Source: Caldilineales bacterium
Lineage (GTDB): Bacteria; Chloroflexota; Anaerolineae; J102
Direction of reading: 5' to 3'
DNA length: 61,138 bases
Assembly: GCA_024102915.1 (NCBI GenBank)
Contig: JAGFJG010000039.1
Location: forward strand, 1 to 61,138
Position 1 is the first letter of the stretch. Each line of letters opens with the position of its first letter. Shown here one piece after another: positions 44,135 to 53,716 of the stretch. The notes under the pieces were generated by a model, which searched no databases, was not told the DNA's origin, and saw only the letters and a list, made by a program, of their open reading frames with translations. The position numbers and the translations under genes were made by a program.

Positions 44135-46036
44135 CTACTGGGTAGGCTGCAAGTTGTGGATGATGAGATTGAATCCTTCCCAGGGCGGGGCCGGATGAGT
44201 GTATGGATTCTCAGCGGAGGGATAACCTGTCCAGTAAGTGGTGTTGAAGACAAATGCCTGATTTTCGTATCCAATGCTGATATCAGGCAAATCGCGGAAG
44301 TAGATATCCAGCGCCTGTCTCACCAACTCCACGTAGGCAGGATCGTCTGAAGAGGGAACCATCGCTTCCATCTGATCCAGGATGGCATCGAGTTCCGGGT
44401 TCTCATAGCGAGTATAAGCCCGCAGCCCAGAAATAGATTCGCCTGGGGGCATGCTGTATTTGCTATGATAGTGCTCGAAAGTCTGCCACGGGTCATAGGA
44501 GCTGCCGCAATGCACCCAGAGGTGCGTATCAAACTCGCCGGAACGGGCGTTATCGACGAAGGCGGCTGACTGTATGGTGTCAAGTGTGGCATCGAATCCG
44601 GCATCACGCAACTGCTGTGCCAGAACCGGGCCACCCGGATTCTGCGGCTCGACCTGGATCGATATCTGCAAGGTCTCGCCATCCTTTGCCCAGAAACCAG
44701 CGTCGTTCTTGGCATAACCTTTGGCAGTCATGATCTCGGCGGTTTTCGCGGTGTCAGGATCATCGACATTGTATTTGTCGTAGAGATCCTGCAATTGCGG
44801 TACATATTCTTCCTGAATAGCGCCCCAAGGAGCAAGCGGCGCTACGCCGGGCAGAGTCGAACCCTCATACGCCAGTTGTATGTACTGCTCGCGATTGATG
44901 GCATGATTGACCGCCCAGTGGATATCGGGGTCGTCAAAGGGCGGGCGCTGATTGTTAAAGGTCAGGCGATAGGTACAGCCGTTGGGGAAGCCCCAAGCCG
45001 GCCCTTCCGTATTCCAGGAGACCAGGTTCGGATTCTGCGCCTTGGCTGCCTCGAAGTTCCCGACCTCAAGGTTTCGACCGGTATCAAGCGCGTTACTGAT
45101 GTAAAGTTGTGGCATAGCCTCAACCGTGGCCGGCACATAAATGATCCGTTCAATTGCGGGCATGCCATCGGCCACCATTGTATCCGCCGCCCACCAGGAA
45201 TCCAGGCGGTCGAATACAATGGAATCATCGCCGGATTTGACAATGTGATAAGGGCCAGTGCCTACGGGCCACCCCTTTTCGAGATCGAAGAATTCAAAGG
45301 TAAGTGGGTCTTGTCCCGCCCAAATATGTTCAGGCATGATCACCAGACGCCCGACCTGCCCAGTGGCAAGGTATTCGACCGCCCATCGAGGCCCCGGCTT
45401 GGTCAACTTAATAAGGACAGTGAGATCGTCAACAACTGTGGCTTCCTCTACCGAATCCTTGATAGCCGAAGCGAGGGCTACTTCTGGAGGCGCATCGCGT
45501 AACATATTGATAGTGAAAGCAACATCTTCAGCATTGAAATCTTCACCATCACTCCACTTCACACCGTCACGCAACTTCAAAGTAATCTCAGTAAAATCGT
45601 CGTTATATTCCCAGCTTTCGCCCTGCCATGGAATAATCTCGCCAGTTGGATAGTTGCTGTAAAACAACATTTCGTTCACAGTGTAATGCAGGTTATTTCG
45701 TTGGTGGAGTGTGATGCCTGCATAGGGGTTGAAGTTGGTGGGGGAAGGGACTTGATTATAAAAATCCCACCCCTGGCTGATGAAGGTTTTTTCGCGAGGC
45801 AAATCCTTGATTTCGCCTGGCGCCATCGGCGCTTCCGTTGCTTCTTCGACTGGCGCCTGTGTTGGCTCTTCTACTGGCGCTTCAGCAGGCGGCTCGGTAG
45901 GCGCTGCAACTTCAGCAGGCGACTCGGTAGGGGCTGGCGCTGACGGTTCGGGCGTAGGCTGAGCCGCGCACGCGGCTACCAGCATGGCCGCGACGATCAA
46001 CGCCAAGGCGATAAAAACAGTTGGTCGGCGGGACAT
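44135..46036 (-). CDS. Oligopeptide/oligosaccharide-type (SBP_bac_5) substrate-binding lipoprotein
   Basis: 633 residues from the ATG at 46034-46036, chosen for AGGAG upstream and a clean signal peptide with lipobox AMLVAAC (Cys23). A Pro/Ala/Glu tether to about 75 is followed by one SBP_bac_5 domain ([49 protein letters not shown]). This class serves Opp/Dpp importers, which in Chloroflexota and Thermotogae often carry oligosaccharides. It is transcribed away from its permease and ATPase genes (46335-50183) from the promoter at 46097-46125. Ligand not determinable. Confidence 0.92.
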   Translation of the reverse strand: MSRRPTVFIALALIVAAMLVAACAAQPTPEPSAPAPTESPAEVAAPTEPPAEAPVEEPTQAPVEEATEAPMAPGEIKDLPREKTFISQGWDFYNQVPSPTNFNPYAGITLHQRNNLHYTVNEMLFYSNYPTGEIIPWQGESWEYNDDFTEITLKLRDGVKWSDGEDFNAEDVAFTINMLRDAPPEVALASAIKDSVEEATVVDDLTVLIKLTKPGPRWAVEYLATGQVGRLVIMPEHIWAGQDPLTFEFFDLEKGWPVGTGPYHIVKSGDDSIVFDRLDSWWAADTMVADGMPAIERIIYVPATVEAMPQLYISNALDTGRNLEVGNFEAAKAQNPNLVSWNTEGPAWGFPNGCTYRLTFNNQRPPFDDPDIHWAVNHAINREQYIQLAYEGSTLPGVAPLAPWGAIQEEYVPQLQDLYDKYNVDDPDTAKTAEIMTAKGYAKNDAGFWAKDGETLQISIQVEPQNPGGPVLAQQLRDAGFDATLDTIQSAAFVDNARSGEFDTHLWVHCGSSYDPWQTFEHYHSKYSMPPGESISGLRAYTRYENPELDAILDQMEAMVPSSDDPAYVELVRQALDIYFRDLPDISIGYENQAFVFNTTYWTGYPSAENPYTHPAPPWEGFNLIIHNLQPTQ

Positions 46037-46096
46037 CTCAATTCTCCTGAGGTGAGTACTGCACCAAGGGCAGGTGGATAGAGTAAATATACAAGC

Positions 46097-46125
46097 ATCA
46101 TACTCTACCGCAGTTGCAATGTCAA
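46097..46125 (-). promoter_or_regulatory. Sigma70-like promoter for the solute-binding gene
   Basis: On the minus strand TTGACA (46120-46125), a 17-base spacer and TATGAT (46097-46102) lie about 60 bases upstream of the ATG at 46036. The DNA beyond it (46126-46215) is very AT-rich, as is common for UP-element or regulator-binding DNA in a divergent control region. Confidence 0.7.
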
Positions 46126-46334
46126 GTAATTTTGGCGAAATGATTGATTTATCAACAAATTTTTTGATTATTTTACATGATATTTTTAATAAAATCATAA
46201 TATTGATTGTTGAAACATTTGCACCCCCTCATGAAGCATGCTATACTTGGCTGCATATTCTGGATTCCTCATTACGCTTCGCATCCACTCGGCCCGCAGA
46301 TGCGGCCACATATTACACACTCTGGCCTTGCCCT

Positions 46335-47339
46335 ATGTACGCAAAGTATTTAACCAGAAGAATCGGTATGTTCTTGTTAGTGATTTTTCTGGCGGTCACC
46401 GTGAACTTTATGATCCCGAGGCTGATGCCAGGCGATCCTATCGAACAGCAGTTGGCCACACTGACAGCCACTGGCGGCGGTCAGCTCGGTGATATCGAGG
46501 AGATGGCGGAAGCTTATCGCGCCCGCTTCGGCTTGGATGCACCACTCTGGAAGCAATACATTAATTATTGGTGGGATATTCTGCATTTGGATTTTGGGTA
46601 TTCGCTGGCAAATTATCCCCAAACCGTCTCCAGTGCGATTCGGGCAGCGCTTCCCTGGACTCTGGGGCTGCTAGGCATGACAACGCTTATTGCCTTTGTC
46701 ATCGGCACAACTCTTGGCGGTTTATTGGCCTGGCCCAATACGCCTCGCAGCGCCCGTCGCACGATCCCTCTTCTGATGACTGTTTCGGCTATCCCTTATT
46801 TCCTCCTGGGGATCATCTTGATTTATTTCTTTGCCATTCGCCTCAAAATCTTTCCGGCTGGCGGCGGTTATCAATTCGGCTCGGTATTGCGATCCGATCT
46901 AGAGACCGCCTTGGATATCGGCTATCATGCCTTTCTCCCCGCTGTATCAATTATTGTGGCAGGCATTGGCGTTTGGGCGTTGGAAATGCGAGGGATGATG
47001 ATCAGTATCCTTGGCGAGGATTACATTTCCCTTGCGGAAATGAAAGGGCTCAAAGAGAAGCGTATCTTTACTTGGTATGGAATACGGAATGGCCTTTTGC
47101 CAATGGCCACAGCGCTAGCCCTGCGTCTTGGCTATATTGTGGCTGGGGCCATTCTGGTAGAAGTCATTTTTTCCTACCCAGGGATCGGGTACAAGCTCTA
47201 TCAGGCCGTGCAGACTAAGGACTACTTCGTCATTCAGGGCATTGTGTTGGTCTTAATCTTTGCTATCGCTCTGGCTATGCTGGTTCTGGACTTGATCTAC
47301 CCCCTGATCGACCCCAGGATCACATATCAGAGGAGGTGA
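46335..47339 (+). CDS. oppB: Opp/Dpp-type ABC permease
   Basis: 334 residues from the ATG at 46335 (MYAKYLTRRIGMFLLVIF); the open frame extends 87 codons upstream but those codons lie in AT-rich promoter DNA. Six membrane helices; the EAA loop is in SLAEMKGLKEKRIFTWYGIR and the FSYPGIGYKLYQA region is typical of OppB. A TATACT at 46242-46247 could be its -10 element, with a poor -35. Its stop lies 3 bases before the GTG of the next gene. Confidence 0.9.
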   Translation: MYAKYLTRRIGMFLLVIFLAVTVNFMIPRLMPGDPIEQQLATLTATGGGQLGDIEEMAEAYRARFGLDAPLWKQYINYWWDILHLDFGYSLANYPQTVSSAIRAALPWTLGLLGMTTLIAFVIGTTLGGLLAWPNTPRSARRTIPLLMTVSAIPYFLLGIILIYFFAIRLKIFPAGGGYQFGSVLRSDLETALDIGYHAFLPAVSIIVAGIGVWALEMRGMMISILGEDYISLAEMKGLKEKRIFTWYGIRNGLLPMATALALRLGYIVAGAILVEVIFSYPGIGYKLYQAVQTKDYFVIQGIVLVLIFAIALAMLVLDLIYPLIDPRITYQRR

Positions 47340-47342
47340 TCT

Positions 47343-48212
47343 GTGTCTACGATGGCGCCAAAGATGGCTGGCGTACGCTTGCGCCGTTTGCAATCGAATT
47401 CTTATCTAGTAGTCGGGCTGACGATCATGATCGCATTGCTGCTCTTCGGTTTTGTCGGCCCGTTGTTGGTAGATCAGGATGCAGCCAATGTGGGTGCAAA
47501 TTTGCCCAAGCAGCCGCCCAGCACTGAACACTGGTTGGGAACAGACACACAAGGTCGGGATGTTTTTACCACGTTGGTGCTGGCCACGCCGCGAACGCTC
47601 ATCATTGGGTTGGTCGCGGGTGCATTGGGGGTGGGGATAGGACTATTGCTGGGCCTTTCTTCTGGCTATCTGGGCGGCCCTGTTGACACTTCAATCAGGA
47701 TTATCGCTGATGTGTTTATGACCATTCCTGCCATCGCTATCCTGGTGGTGGTCGCTACCAATGTGCGTTCGATGACGGTTTGGCTGATGGCCCTCATCAT
47801 CGCCATGCTTGCCTGGCGTTTGCCAACCCGCGCCCTCCGCTCGCAAACGCTATCCCTGCGCGAGCGGGCCTATATCCAGATCGCAAAGCTCAATGGCGTA
47901 GGCGAATTCGAGATCATTGTCAAAGAAGTGTTGCCAAACCTGTTTCCCTACATTGCTGCGACGTTTGTCGCTACGGTATCGTGGGCGATCCTGGCCACTG
48001 TCGGCCTGGAAGCGCTGGGGCTTGGTCCGCAGAATGAACTGACCCTGGGTATGATGATCTACTGGGCGCAATTCTATGGGGCCATCTTGCGAGGGTTCTG
48101 GTGGTGGTGGGCGCCGCCTATCATTGTCATTGTTTTGATCTTCGTCGGACTGTTTTTTACCTCAGCGGGCATGGATCAACTGGTCAATACTCGACTGCGG
48201 AGGGTGGCATGA
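47343..48212 (+). CDS. oppC: Opp/Dpp-type ABC permease
   Basis: 289 residues, GTG start at 47343 chosen because a very strong GGAGGTGAT lies just upstream, overlapping the previous stop. N-terminal LRRLQSNSYLVVGL then STEHWLGTDTQGRDVFTTLV, the OppC hallmark. EAA loop is AYIQIAKLNGVGEFEIIVKE. Its TGA overlaps the ATG of the next gene. Confidence 0.92.
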   Translation: MSTMAPKMAGVRLRRLQSNSYLVVGLTIMIALLLFGFVGPLLVDQDAANVGANLPKQPPSTEHWLGTDTQGRDVFTTLVLATPRTLIIGLVAGALGVGIGLLLGLSSGYLGGPVDTSIRIIADVFMTIPAIAILVVVATNVRSMTVWLMALIIAMLAWRLPTRALRSQTLSLRERAYIQIAKLNGVGEFEIIVKEVLPNLFPYIAATFVATVSWAILATVGLEALGLGPQNELTLGMMIYWAQFYGAILRGFWWWWAPPIIVIVLIFVGLFFTSAGMDQLVNTRLRRVA

Positions 48213-49183
48213 ACACTGAGAACCTCCGTGTCAACGGGTTGCACGTCTATTATCAATCACCGCTAGGGATCGTGAAGGCGGTGAACGGCGTGGATTTGAT
48301 GCTCCGACCCAATGAACGAATGGGGCTGGTTGGCGAATCGGGCTCCGGTAAATCGACGACGGTCTACGGAATCCTGCGAACGATTAAACCGCCGGGCTGG
48401 ATCGAAGCAGGCGAGGTCTGGCTTGATGGCAGGGATCTCCTCAAGCTGCCGGATGACGAGATGCGGGCCATTCGTTTCAATCAAATCTCACTCATCCCTC
48501 AAGGCGCTATGAACTCTCTGAATCCGGTAATGCGAATCCGGGAGCAGATTAAGGATATATTCACAACGCATTCCGTCGCATTGTCCAAGAGTGAGTACAA
48601 GGAACGGATCGACAATCTGCTGAGCTGGGTTGGTCTGAAGTCGGAAGTGGCGAATATGTACCCGCACGAACTGAGCGGCGGCATGAAACAACGCGTTTGC
48701 ATCGCCATGGGCATCGCGCTCAGACCCAAAGTGATCATCGCCGACGAACCCACCAGCGCGCTGGATGTGGTGGTGCAGCGCCAGGTGATGGAAACCCTGG
48801 GTCGGGTACAGGAAGACCTTCAGGCATCCGTCATCCTGGTCGGGCACGATATGGGGTTGATGGCGCAGTTCGTAGACAAAATCGGCGTTATGTATGCAGG
48901 CAAGTTGGTTGAGGTTGGCCCCGTACGCGAGATTTTCCGGATGCCGCAACATCCTTATACGAAGATGCTTATCTCCAGCCTGCCCTCACTCGATCAGAAG
49001 AAATTCTTCAAGGGCATCCCCGGTGTAGCCCCATCATTGCTCGACCCGCCTTCCGGCTGTCCTTTCCACCCTCGATGTCCTCAAGTCATGGCGCATTGTG
49101 CTGAGAAAATGCCGGAACAGCAAGAAATCTGGCCAAAGCATTGGGTGTCGTGTCACCTGTACAAGGCGGTGAACAATGGCTGA
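48209..49183 (+). CDS. oppD: Opp/Dpp-type ABC ATP-binding protein
   Basis: 324 residues from the ATG at 48209, overlapping the oppC stop as ATGA. Walker A GESGSGKST, Q-loop QISLIPQGAMNSLNP, signature LSGGMKQR, Walker B VIIADEPTSALD, and the C-terminal Cys-rich oligopeptide extension (GCPFHPRCPQVMAHC), which in some family members binds an iron-sulfur cluster. Its stop overlaps the next start. Confidence 0.93.
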   Translation: MNTENLRVNGLHVYYQSPLGIVKAVNGVDLMLRPNERMGLVGESGSGKSTTVYGILRTIKPPGWIEAGEVWLDGRDLLKLPDDEMRAIRFNQISLIPQGAMNSLNPVMRIREQIKDIFTTHSVALSKSEYKERIDNLLSWVGLKSEVANMYPHELSGGMKQRVCIAMGIALRPKVIIADEPTSALDVVVQRQVMETLGRVQEDLQASVILVGHDMGLMAQFVDKIGVMYAGKLVEVGPVREIFRMPQHPYTKMLISSLPSLDQKKFFKGIPGVAPSLLDPPSGCPFHPRCPQVMAHCAEKMPEQQEIWPKHWVSCHLYKAVNNG

Positions 49184-50183
49184 GCTATTGGTAGCGGACC
49201 AGGCAACCAAAGAATTCGTAACAGGTGGCAGCTTCTTCAGTCAGGACAAAATGGTGGCGCTTCAGAACTTCAGTCTGAAGATTGACGCGGACACCCCCAC
49301 CGTCATCGCCATCGCCGGAGAAAGCGGCAGCGGCAAAACCACCCTGGCCCGCCTTCTTCTTGGCATCATCCAGCCTACATCGGGGCGCGTCACCTACAAA
49401 GGCTGTGACTTGCATGAGATGAACAAGCAGGAACAGAAGACGTTCCGGCAGGAAGTGCAAGCCATTTTCCAGGATCCTTTCGAAGTCTACAATCCATTCT
49501 ACAAAGTCGATCATGTGTTGACAACGCCTTTGGCCAAATTTGGTCTGGCCAGATCGAAAGCGGAAGCGACAGAGCAAATACAGGACGCTCTGCGAAAGGT
49601 GGGTCTGCGCCCCGAAGAAACGCTGGGTCGATACCCGCATCAGGTGAGCGGCGGACAACGCCAACGTATTATGATCGCCCGCGCCCTGCTGTTGCGTCCA
49701 CGCATCATTCTAGCGGACGAGCCGGTCTCGATGGTTGATGCCTCGCTCCGTGCCACCATTCTGGAAAGCTTGCTCAAATTGCATCAGGATTTCGATATCT
49801 CACTGCTGTACATCACCCATGATCTTACCACTGCCTACCAGCTTTGCGAGCGCATTGTCATCCTGTATCGTGGGGCTGTGGTCGAGGAGGGCGGCGTCGA
49901 TCTGGTGATTAAGCAGCCTAAACATCCCTACACTCAACTATTGGTGAATTCCATCCCATTGCCTGATCCCGACCTGCGCTGGGGGGGTGAAGATCAGGTC
50001 ACACCAAAGGCCGACATTTCCGTTGCCAAGAAGGACGGGGGCTGTAAATTCGCCGCCCGTTGCCCACATGTAATGGATATCTGCCTACAAACGCTTCCCC
50101 CTCTCTACGCTGCCGATCCGGGGCGATCAGTCGCCTGCTATCTGCATCAGGATGTACCCGGACAGCAAGCCTTACCCGTATAA
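49176..50183 (+). CDS. oppF: Opp/Dpp-type ABC ATP-binding protein
   Basis: 335 residues starting 8 bases before the previous stop. Walker A GESGSGKTT, Q-loop QAIFQDPFEVYNP, signature VSGGQRQR, Walker B IILADEPVSMVD, and the C-terminal Cys motif GCKFAARCPHVMDIC. Completes the importer whose receptor gene is divergent at 44135-46036. Confidence 0.93.
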   Translation: MAELLVADQATKEFVTGGSFFSQDKMVALQNFSLKIDADTPTVIAIAGESGSGKTTLARLLLGIIQPTSGRVTYKGCDLHEMNKQEQKTFRQEVQAIFQDPFEVYNPFYKVDHVLTTPLAKFGLARSKAEATEQIQDALRKVGLRPEETLGRYPHQVSGGQRQRIMIARALLLRPRIILADEPVSMVDASLRATILESLLKLHQDFDISLLYITHDLTTAYQLCERIVILYRGAVVEEGGVDLVIKQPKHPYTQLLVNSIPLPDPDLRWGGEDQVTPKADISVAKKDGGCKFAARCPHVMDICLQTLPPLYAADPGRSVACYLHQDVPGQQALPV

Positions 50184-50211
50184 AATCACCGTGAATCTAA
50201 AAAGAGGAAAC

Positions 50212-51675
50212 ATGAATATTGAGCGCCGCAAACCACTTACCGCCCGCGTTGGACTCTTTTGCGTCGGCCATTGCACCTACTGGCCGCAGTACCCTGGCCT
50301 GCGGGAAGAACTGATGGGCTACCACAACGTCATCCGCCAGCGTATCGAGAGCTACGGCGTCGAGGTGACCGATTTCGGCATGACGGACGAAGCCGAGAGC
50401 GCTTATGCCATGGCGCGAGAGATCAAGAAGGGTGATTTCGACCTGGTCTTCTGCAACATGTCCACCTATGCTACCAGCGCCACCTGGGGCGTGATGGTTC
50501 GAGAGATCAGCGCGCCCATCGTTCTGATCGGATTACAATCACAGCGCTCATTTGACTTTGGGCGATACACTACGCACTTGCAACTTGCCAATGACCAGGC
50601 GTGCTCTGTGCCGGAGTTTACCGGAGTCGCTGTGCGTATGGGCAAGAGAGTGCCCCCAATTATCCTCGGTTCCTTATATGACGATCCCCAAGCAGAAGAG
50701 GAATTAGCTGAATGGTGCAGTATTGCCCGCGTATTACACGACTTGCGTGGCGCCCGCATCGGCCAGATGGGCCACACATTAGAGGCGATGCTGGATATGC
50801 ACAGCGACCCTACCATGTTCACGGCGACCTTCGGACTTCACATTGTACAGACCGAACCGGAAGATGTCTTGCGTGAGTATCGCCAGGTAACGGCCCAGGA
50901 ATTGGCGGATAAGCGCGAATTGATCGAAGGTTTTTTTGACACACCCGACCCTGTTTCTGATCCCCACACCTTGCGCCTGACCGAGGAAGACCTCAATATG
51001 GCTGCCCGCGTGGCGGTGGCGCTTGATCGCTTTATCGCTGCCAAGAACCTAGACGGGCTGGCCTATTACTACGAAGCCGATCCAGGATCGGAGATGCGCA
51101 GGGTGGTCACCAATTTCATCGTAGGCAACTCCATCCTCTCCGCCCAAGGCTTCCCCATGTGCGGTGAGAACGATCTGAAGACCTGCGTGGCCATGATGAT
51201 CATGGATAGGTTGGACGTCGGCGGCAGCTTTGCGGAGTTTCATCCCATCGTCTTTGACCGTAACAAGATCTATGTGGGCCATGATGGCCCGCACCATTTG
51301 AGCATCTATCAAGGCAAGCCAATCCTGCGTAGCCTGCTGCAATATCACGGCAAACCGGGGTCAGGCGCATCGGTGGAGTTCATGATTAAGCATGGCCCCA
51401 TCACCATGCTCAGTATCGGTCAGACCTATGATGGCCGTTTCAAATTCGTGATTGGGGAGGGCGTATCGGTGGAGGGGCCGTTGCCGCCCACCGGCAATAC
51501 CAACACTTTGGGTCATTTCGAACCCGACCCGATTACCTATCTCAAGGCCTGGTGCAACGAAGGGCCGACCCATCACTTCGCCCTTGGCATCGGACACCAC
51601 GCCGCCACCATCAAAAAATTGGGCGAGTCGCTGGGCATCGAATCGGTCATCGTGGATGCTACTCGCGTTCATTAA
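50212..51675 (+). CDS. L-arabinose/L-fucose isomerase-like protein
   Basis: 487 residues from the ATG at 50212 (AGAGGAAAC upstream). N-terminal Rossmann-like fold (VGLFCVGHCTYWPQYPG, FDLVFCNMSTYATSA) and C-terminal isomerase fold, with PMCGENDLKTCVAMM, FAEFHPIVFDRNKIYVGHDG and WCNEGPTHHFALGIGHHAA supplying Glu and His residues expected to bind the metal ion. Length matches L-arabinose isomerase (about 490), but divergence is large, so the actual substrate may be another aldose, deoxy or O-methyl sugar. It follows the importer by 28 bases, linking import to an aldose-ketose step. Confidence 0.8.
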   Translation: MNIERRKPLTARVGLFCVGHCTYWPQYPGLREELMGYHNVIRQRIESYGVEVTDFGMTDEAESAYAMAREIKKGDFDLVFCNMSTYATSATWGVMVREISAPIVLIGLQSQRSFDFGRYTTHLQLANDQACSVPEFTGVAVRMGKRVPPIILGSLYDDPQAEEELAEWCSIARVLHDLRGARIGQMGHTLEAMLDMHSDPTMFTATFGLHIVQTEPEDVLREYRQVTAQELADKRELIEGFFDTPDPVSDPHTLRLTEEDLNMAARVAVALDRFIAAKNLDGLAYYYEADPGSEMRRVVTNFIVGNSILSAQGFPMCGENDLKTCVAMMIMDRLDVGGSFAEFHPIVFDRNKIYVGHDGPHHLSIYQGKPILRSLLQYHGKPGSGASVEFMIKHGPITMLSIGQTYDGRFKFVIGEGVSVEGPLPPTGNTNTLGHFEPDPITYLKAWCNEGPTHHFALGIGHHAATIKKLGESLGIESVIVDATRVH

Positions 51676-51712
51676 ACAGACATCGAAACCTCTCCACCGG
51701 AACTGATTCGTC

Positions 51713-52813
51713 ATGAATGCCAAAGAACGCGTGAACATCGCCATGCGGCGAATCGGCCTGCCGGATCGAGTGCCCATCCAATTCGATCTCAGCCGCCAGA
51801 AACTGGAAGAGTTCAGCCAGATTTACGGCGTCCCCGTTCATTACACGCAAGCCTATTACGAGGATGTAACCTACCGCCTGTCGGGCAATGAACTGCGTCT
51901 GGTCATGGGCAGCGATTGCGTGATTGTGGGCGCGTCGCTGCCGCGTGGTTACGAGCATGCCATCGACGAAAACGGCCACACTATCAACGAATTTGGTATG
52001 AAGATGCAGCAAGGTTCGCTCTACATGGAACTCATCGGATACCCGCTGGGCCACGTGACGAGCACTGAGGACATCGAAGCGTATGAGTTTCCCGATCCGC
52101 TGGCCGAGGGGCGCTACGATGATGCGGCAATGTACATCGAGACGTTCGGCGATGAATTCTTTATCTGGGGCGACGTGGAGGTGACGCTCTTCGCCCTCAT
52201 GCGCAACCTGGTGGGGATGGAGAAACTACTGGTCGACATGGCGAAAGGTGAGCCTTATCTGGATGCGCTTGCCGACAAATGTCAGGCGTTTTCACTGGCG
52301 GTGGCGTCGAAACTGGTCGCACTCGGCGTAGATGGCATCTGGGCCGGGGATGATTACGGCGCTCAGAACAATATGCTGATCTCCCCCACTATGTGGCGAC
52401 GCTATTTCAAAGAGAGGCACCGGGCGATGTATGTCGCCCTGAAAGCCATTAATCCCGACCTGATTATCGCCCATCATTCCGATGGCGCCGTCGCCAAGAT
52501 ATTGGATGAGTGGATCGAGGCCGGGATGGATGTATTCAACCCTGTACAGCCCGGCGTACCCGGTCACGAGCCGGAGGACCTCAAGCGTCAGTTTGGCGCT
52601 CGCCTCTCTTTTTGGGGCGGCATTGATCAGCAAAAACTCCTGCCCTTTGGCACGCCCGACCAGATCGCAACCGAGGTCAAGCGCCATATCGACATCCTAG
52701 GCGAAGGTGGCGGCTACATGATCGCCCCGGCCCACATCATCCAGGCTGACACCTCCGCCGAGAACGTACAAGCCTTCCTCGACGCCGCCAAGAGATATGG
52801 CGTTTATCAATGA
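51713..52813 (+). CDS. URO-D-fold methyltransferase-like protein
   Basis: 366-residue single-domain URO-D superfamily protein starting MNAKERVNIAMRRIGLPDR. Conserved features are AGDDYGAQNNMLISP, the HSDG metal region (His255), DVFNPVQPG and FWGGIDQQKLLPFGTP. It lacks a corrinoid domain. Placed between a sugar isomerase and a metallo-hydrolase in the sugar locus, it may demethylate an imported methylated sugar using one of the corrinoid fusion proteins of region 1 (inference), or have a non-methyl-transfer function. Confidence 0.8.
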   Translation: MNAKERVNIAMRRIGLPDRVPIQFDLSRQKLEEFSQIYGVPVHYTQAYYEDVTYRLSGNELRLVMGSDCVIVGASLPRGYEHAIDENGHTINEFGMKMQQGSLYMELIGYPLGHVTSTEDIEAYEFPDPLAEGRYDDAAMYIETFGDEFFIWGDVEVTLFALMRNLVGMEKLLVDMAKGEPYLDALADKCQAFSLAVASKLVALGVDGIWAGDDYGAQNNMLISPTMWRRYFKERHRAMYVALKAINPDLIIAHHSDGAVAKILDEWIEAGMDVFNPVQPGVPGHEPEDLKRQFGARLSFWGGIDQQKLLPFGTPDQIATEVKRHIDILGEGGGYMIAPAHIIQADTSAENVQAFLDAAKRYGVYQ

Positions 52814-52819
52814 AGCTCC

Positions 52820-53701
52820 ATGCAGTCTGAAGTCGTTTACTGCCAGATCAATAAAGACTATGCGTACTGGACGGAAAAGAGGCGGGTTGGGCAGAAAGAA
52901 GGCGGGCATGTTTGCGGGTTGTTGACACACATCAATAATGGCGAAGTACAACAGAATATCCTCATCGATGCCGGATTGGGCACACTGACGGGAATAGCCG
53001 ATTCGCAGCCGGATGCCTTCTGGGATCAGCCCCTGGGCATCCTCATCACCCATGGACACATAGACCACCATGCCGAACTGATGGTGCTATCGGAGATATA
53101 CTGCAATCGCCGCGGCGAGGACATTCATGCCAAACGCCCGCCTTTGTTTGTGTATTGCACGGAGCAGACCCTTAACCATCTGCACAGAACGCACTTATAC
53201 GGCTTCACAAAGGGTCAAACTCTGCGACCATGCCTCATCGATCCGTTCGAGACCTTCGACCTTGGCGTTTTCCGAATAACGCCCCTCCCTGTCGAAGACC
53301 ATTTCTCCGGCTCCGTTATTTTCGTCATCGAATTCGGCGGAAATGACCGGCACAAGATAATCATCGGCTGGGATCTGAAAACCCCGCCAATGGTCTTTCT
53401 CGACCAGCTTCGTGCGCCCTCTTTGGCCTTTTTCGATGCCACCACATGGGCGGAGCATGGCTACAGCCACATCAGCATCGAGCAGTTGACGGGGTCAGGT
53501 TTTCTCCGGCAGTTGCAGCTCGAAACCAGCCCGAAGCGCCAAAAATACGGCGCTTATCTTGTCCATTACAGCGGCTGGGAAGACCGCTGGGGGATGCTTT
53601 CAGACAAGCAGCTTGCGGCCAAATTCCACCGCGCCTATCCTGACCTCGCCCCTGTCGTGCGAGTCGCTCGCCGCGGCCAGGCCTGGCGCTTTGTACTATA
53701 A
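52820..53701 (+). CDS. Metallo-beta-lactamase-fold hydrolase
   Basis: 293 residues starting 6 bases after the previous stop. The metal motif is ITHGHIDHHAEL (HxHxDH); Asp in IIIGWDLKTPP and His residues in PVEDHFSGS and in WAEHGYSH are possible further ligands. Layout resembles PhnP-like phosphodiesterases and lactonase-like members. No signal peptide, so cytoplasmic. In this operon a sugar-lactone, cyclic phosphate or ester hydrolase is plausible, but not proven. Confidence 0.8.
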   Translation: MQSEVVYCQINKDYAYWTEKRRVGQKEGGHVCGLLTHINNGEVQQNILIDAGLGTLTGIADSQPDAFWDQPLGILITHGHIDHHAELMVLSEIYCNRRGEDIHAKRPPLFVYCTEQTLNHLHRTHLYGFTKGQTLRPCLIDPFETFDLGVFRITPLPVEDHFSGSVIFVIEFGGNDRHKIIIGWDLKTPPMVFLDQLRAPSLAFFDATTWAEHGYSHISIEQLTGSGFLRQLQLETSPKRQKYGAYLVHYSGWEDRWGMLSDKQLAAKFHRAYPDLAPVVRVARRGQAWRFVL

Positions 53702-53716
53702 GCAGAGCTATCCATC

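Noticed and set aside
46074..46334. 87-codon N-terminal extension of OppB
   Set aside because: It covers AT-rich divergent promoter DNA and has no permease-like sequence.
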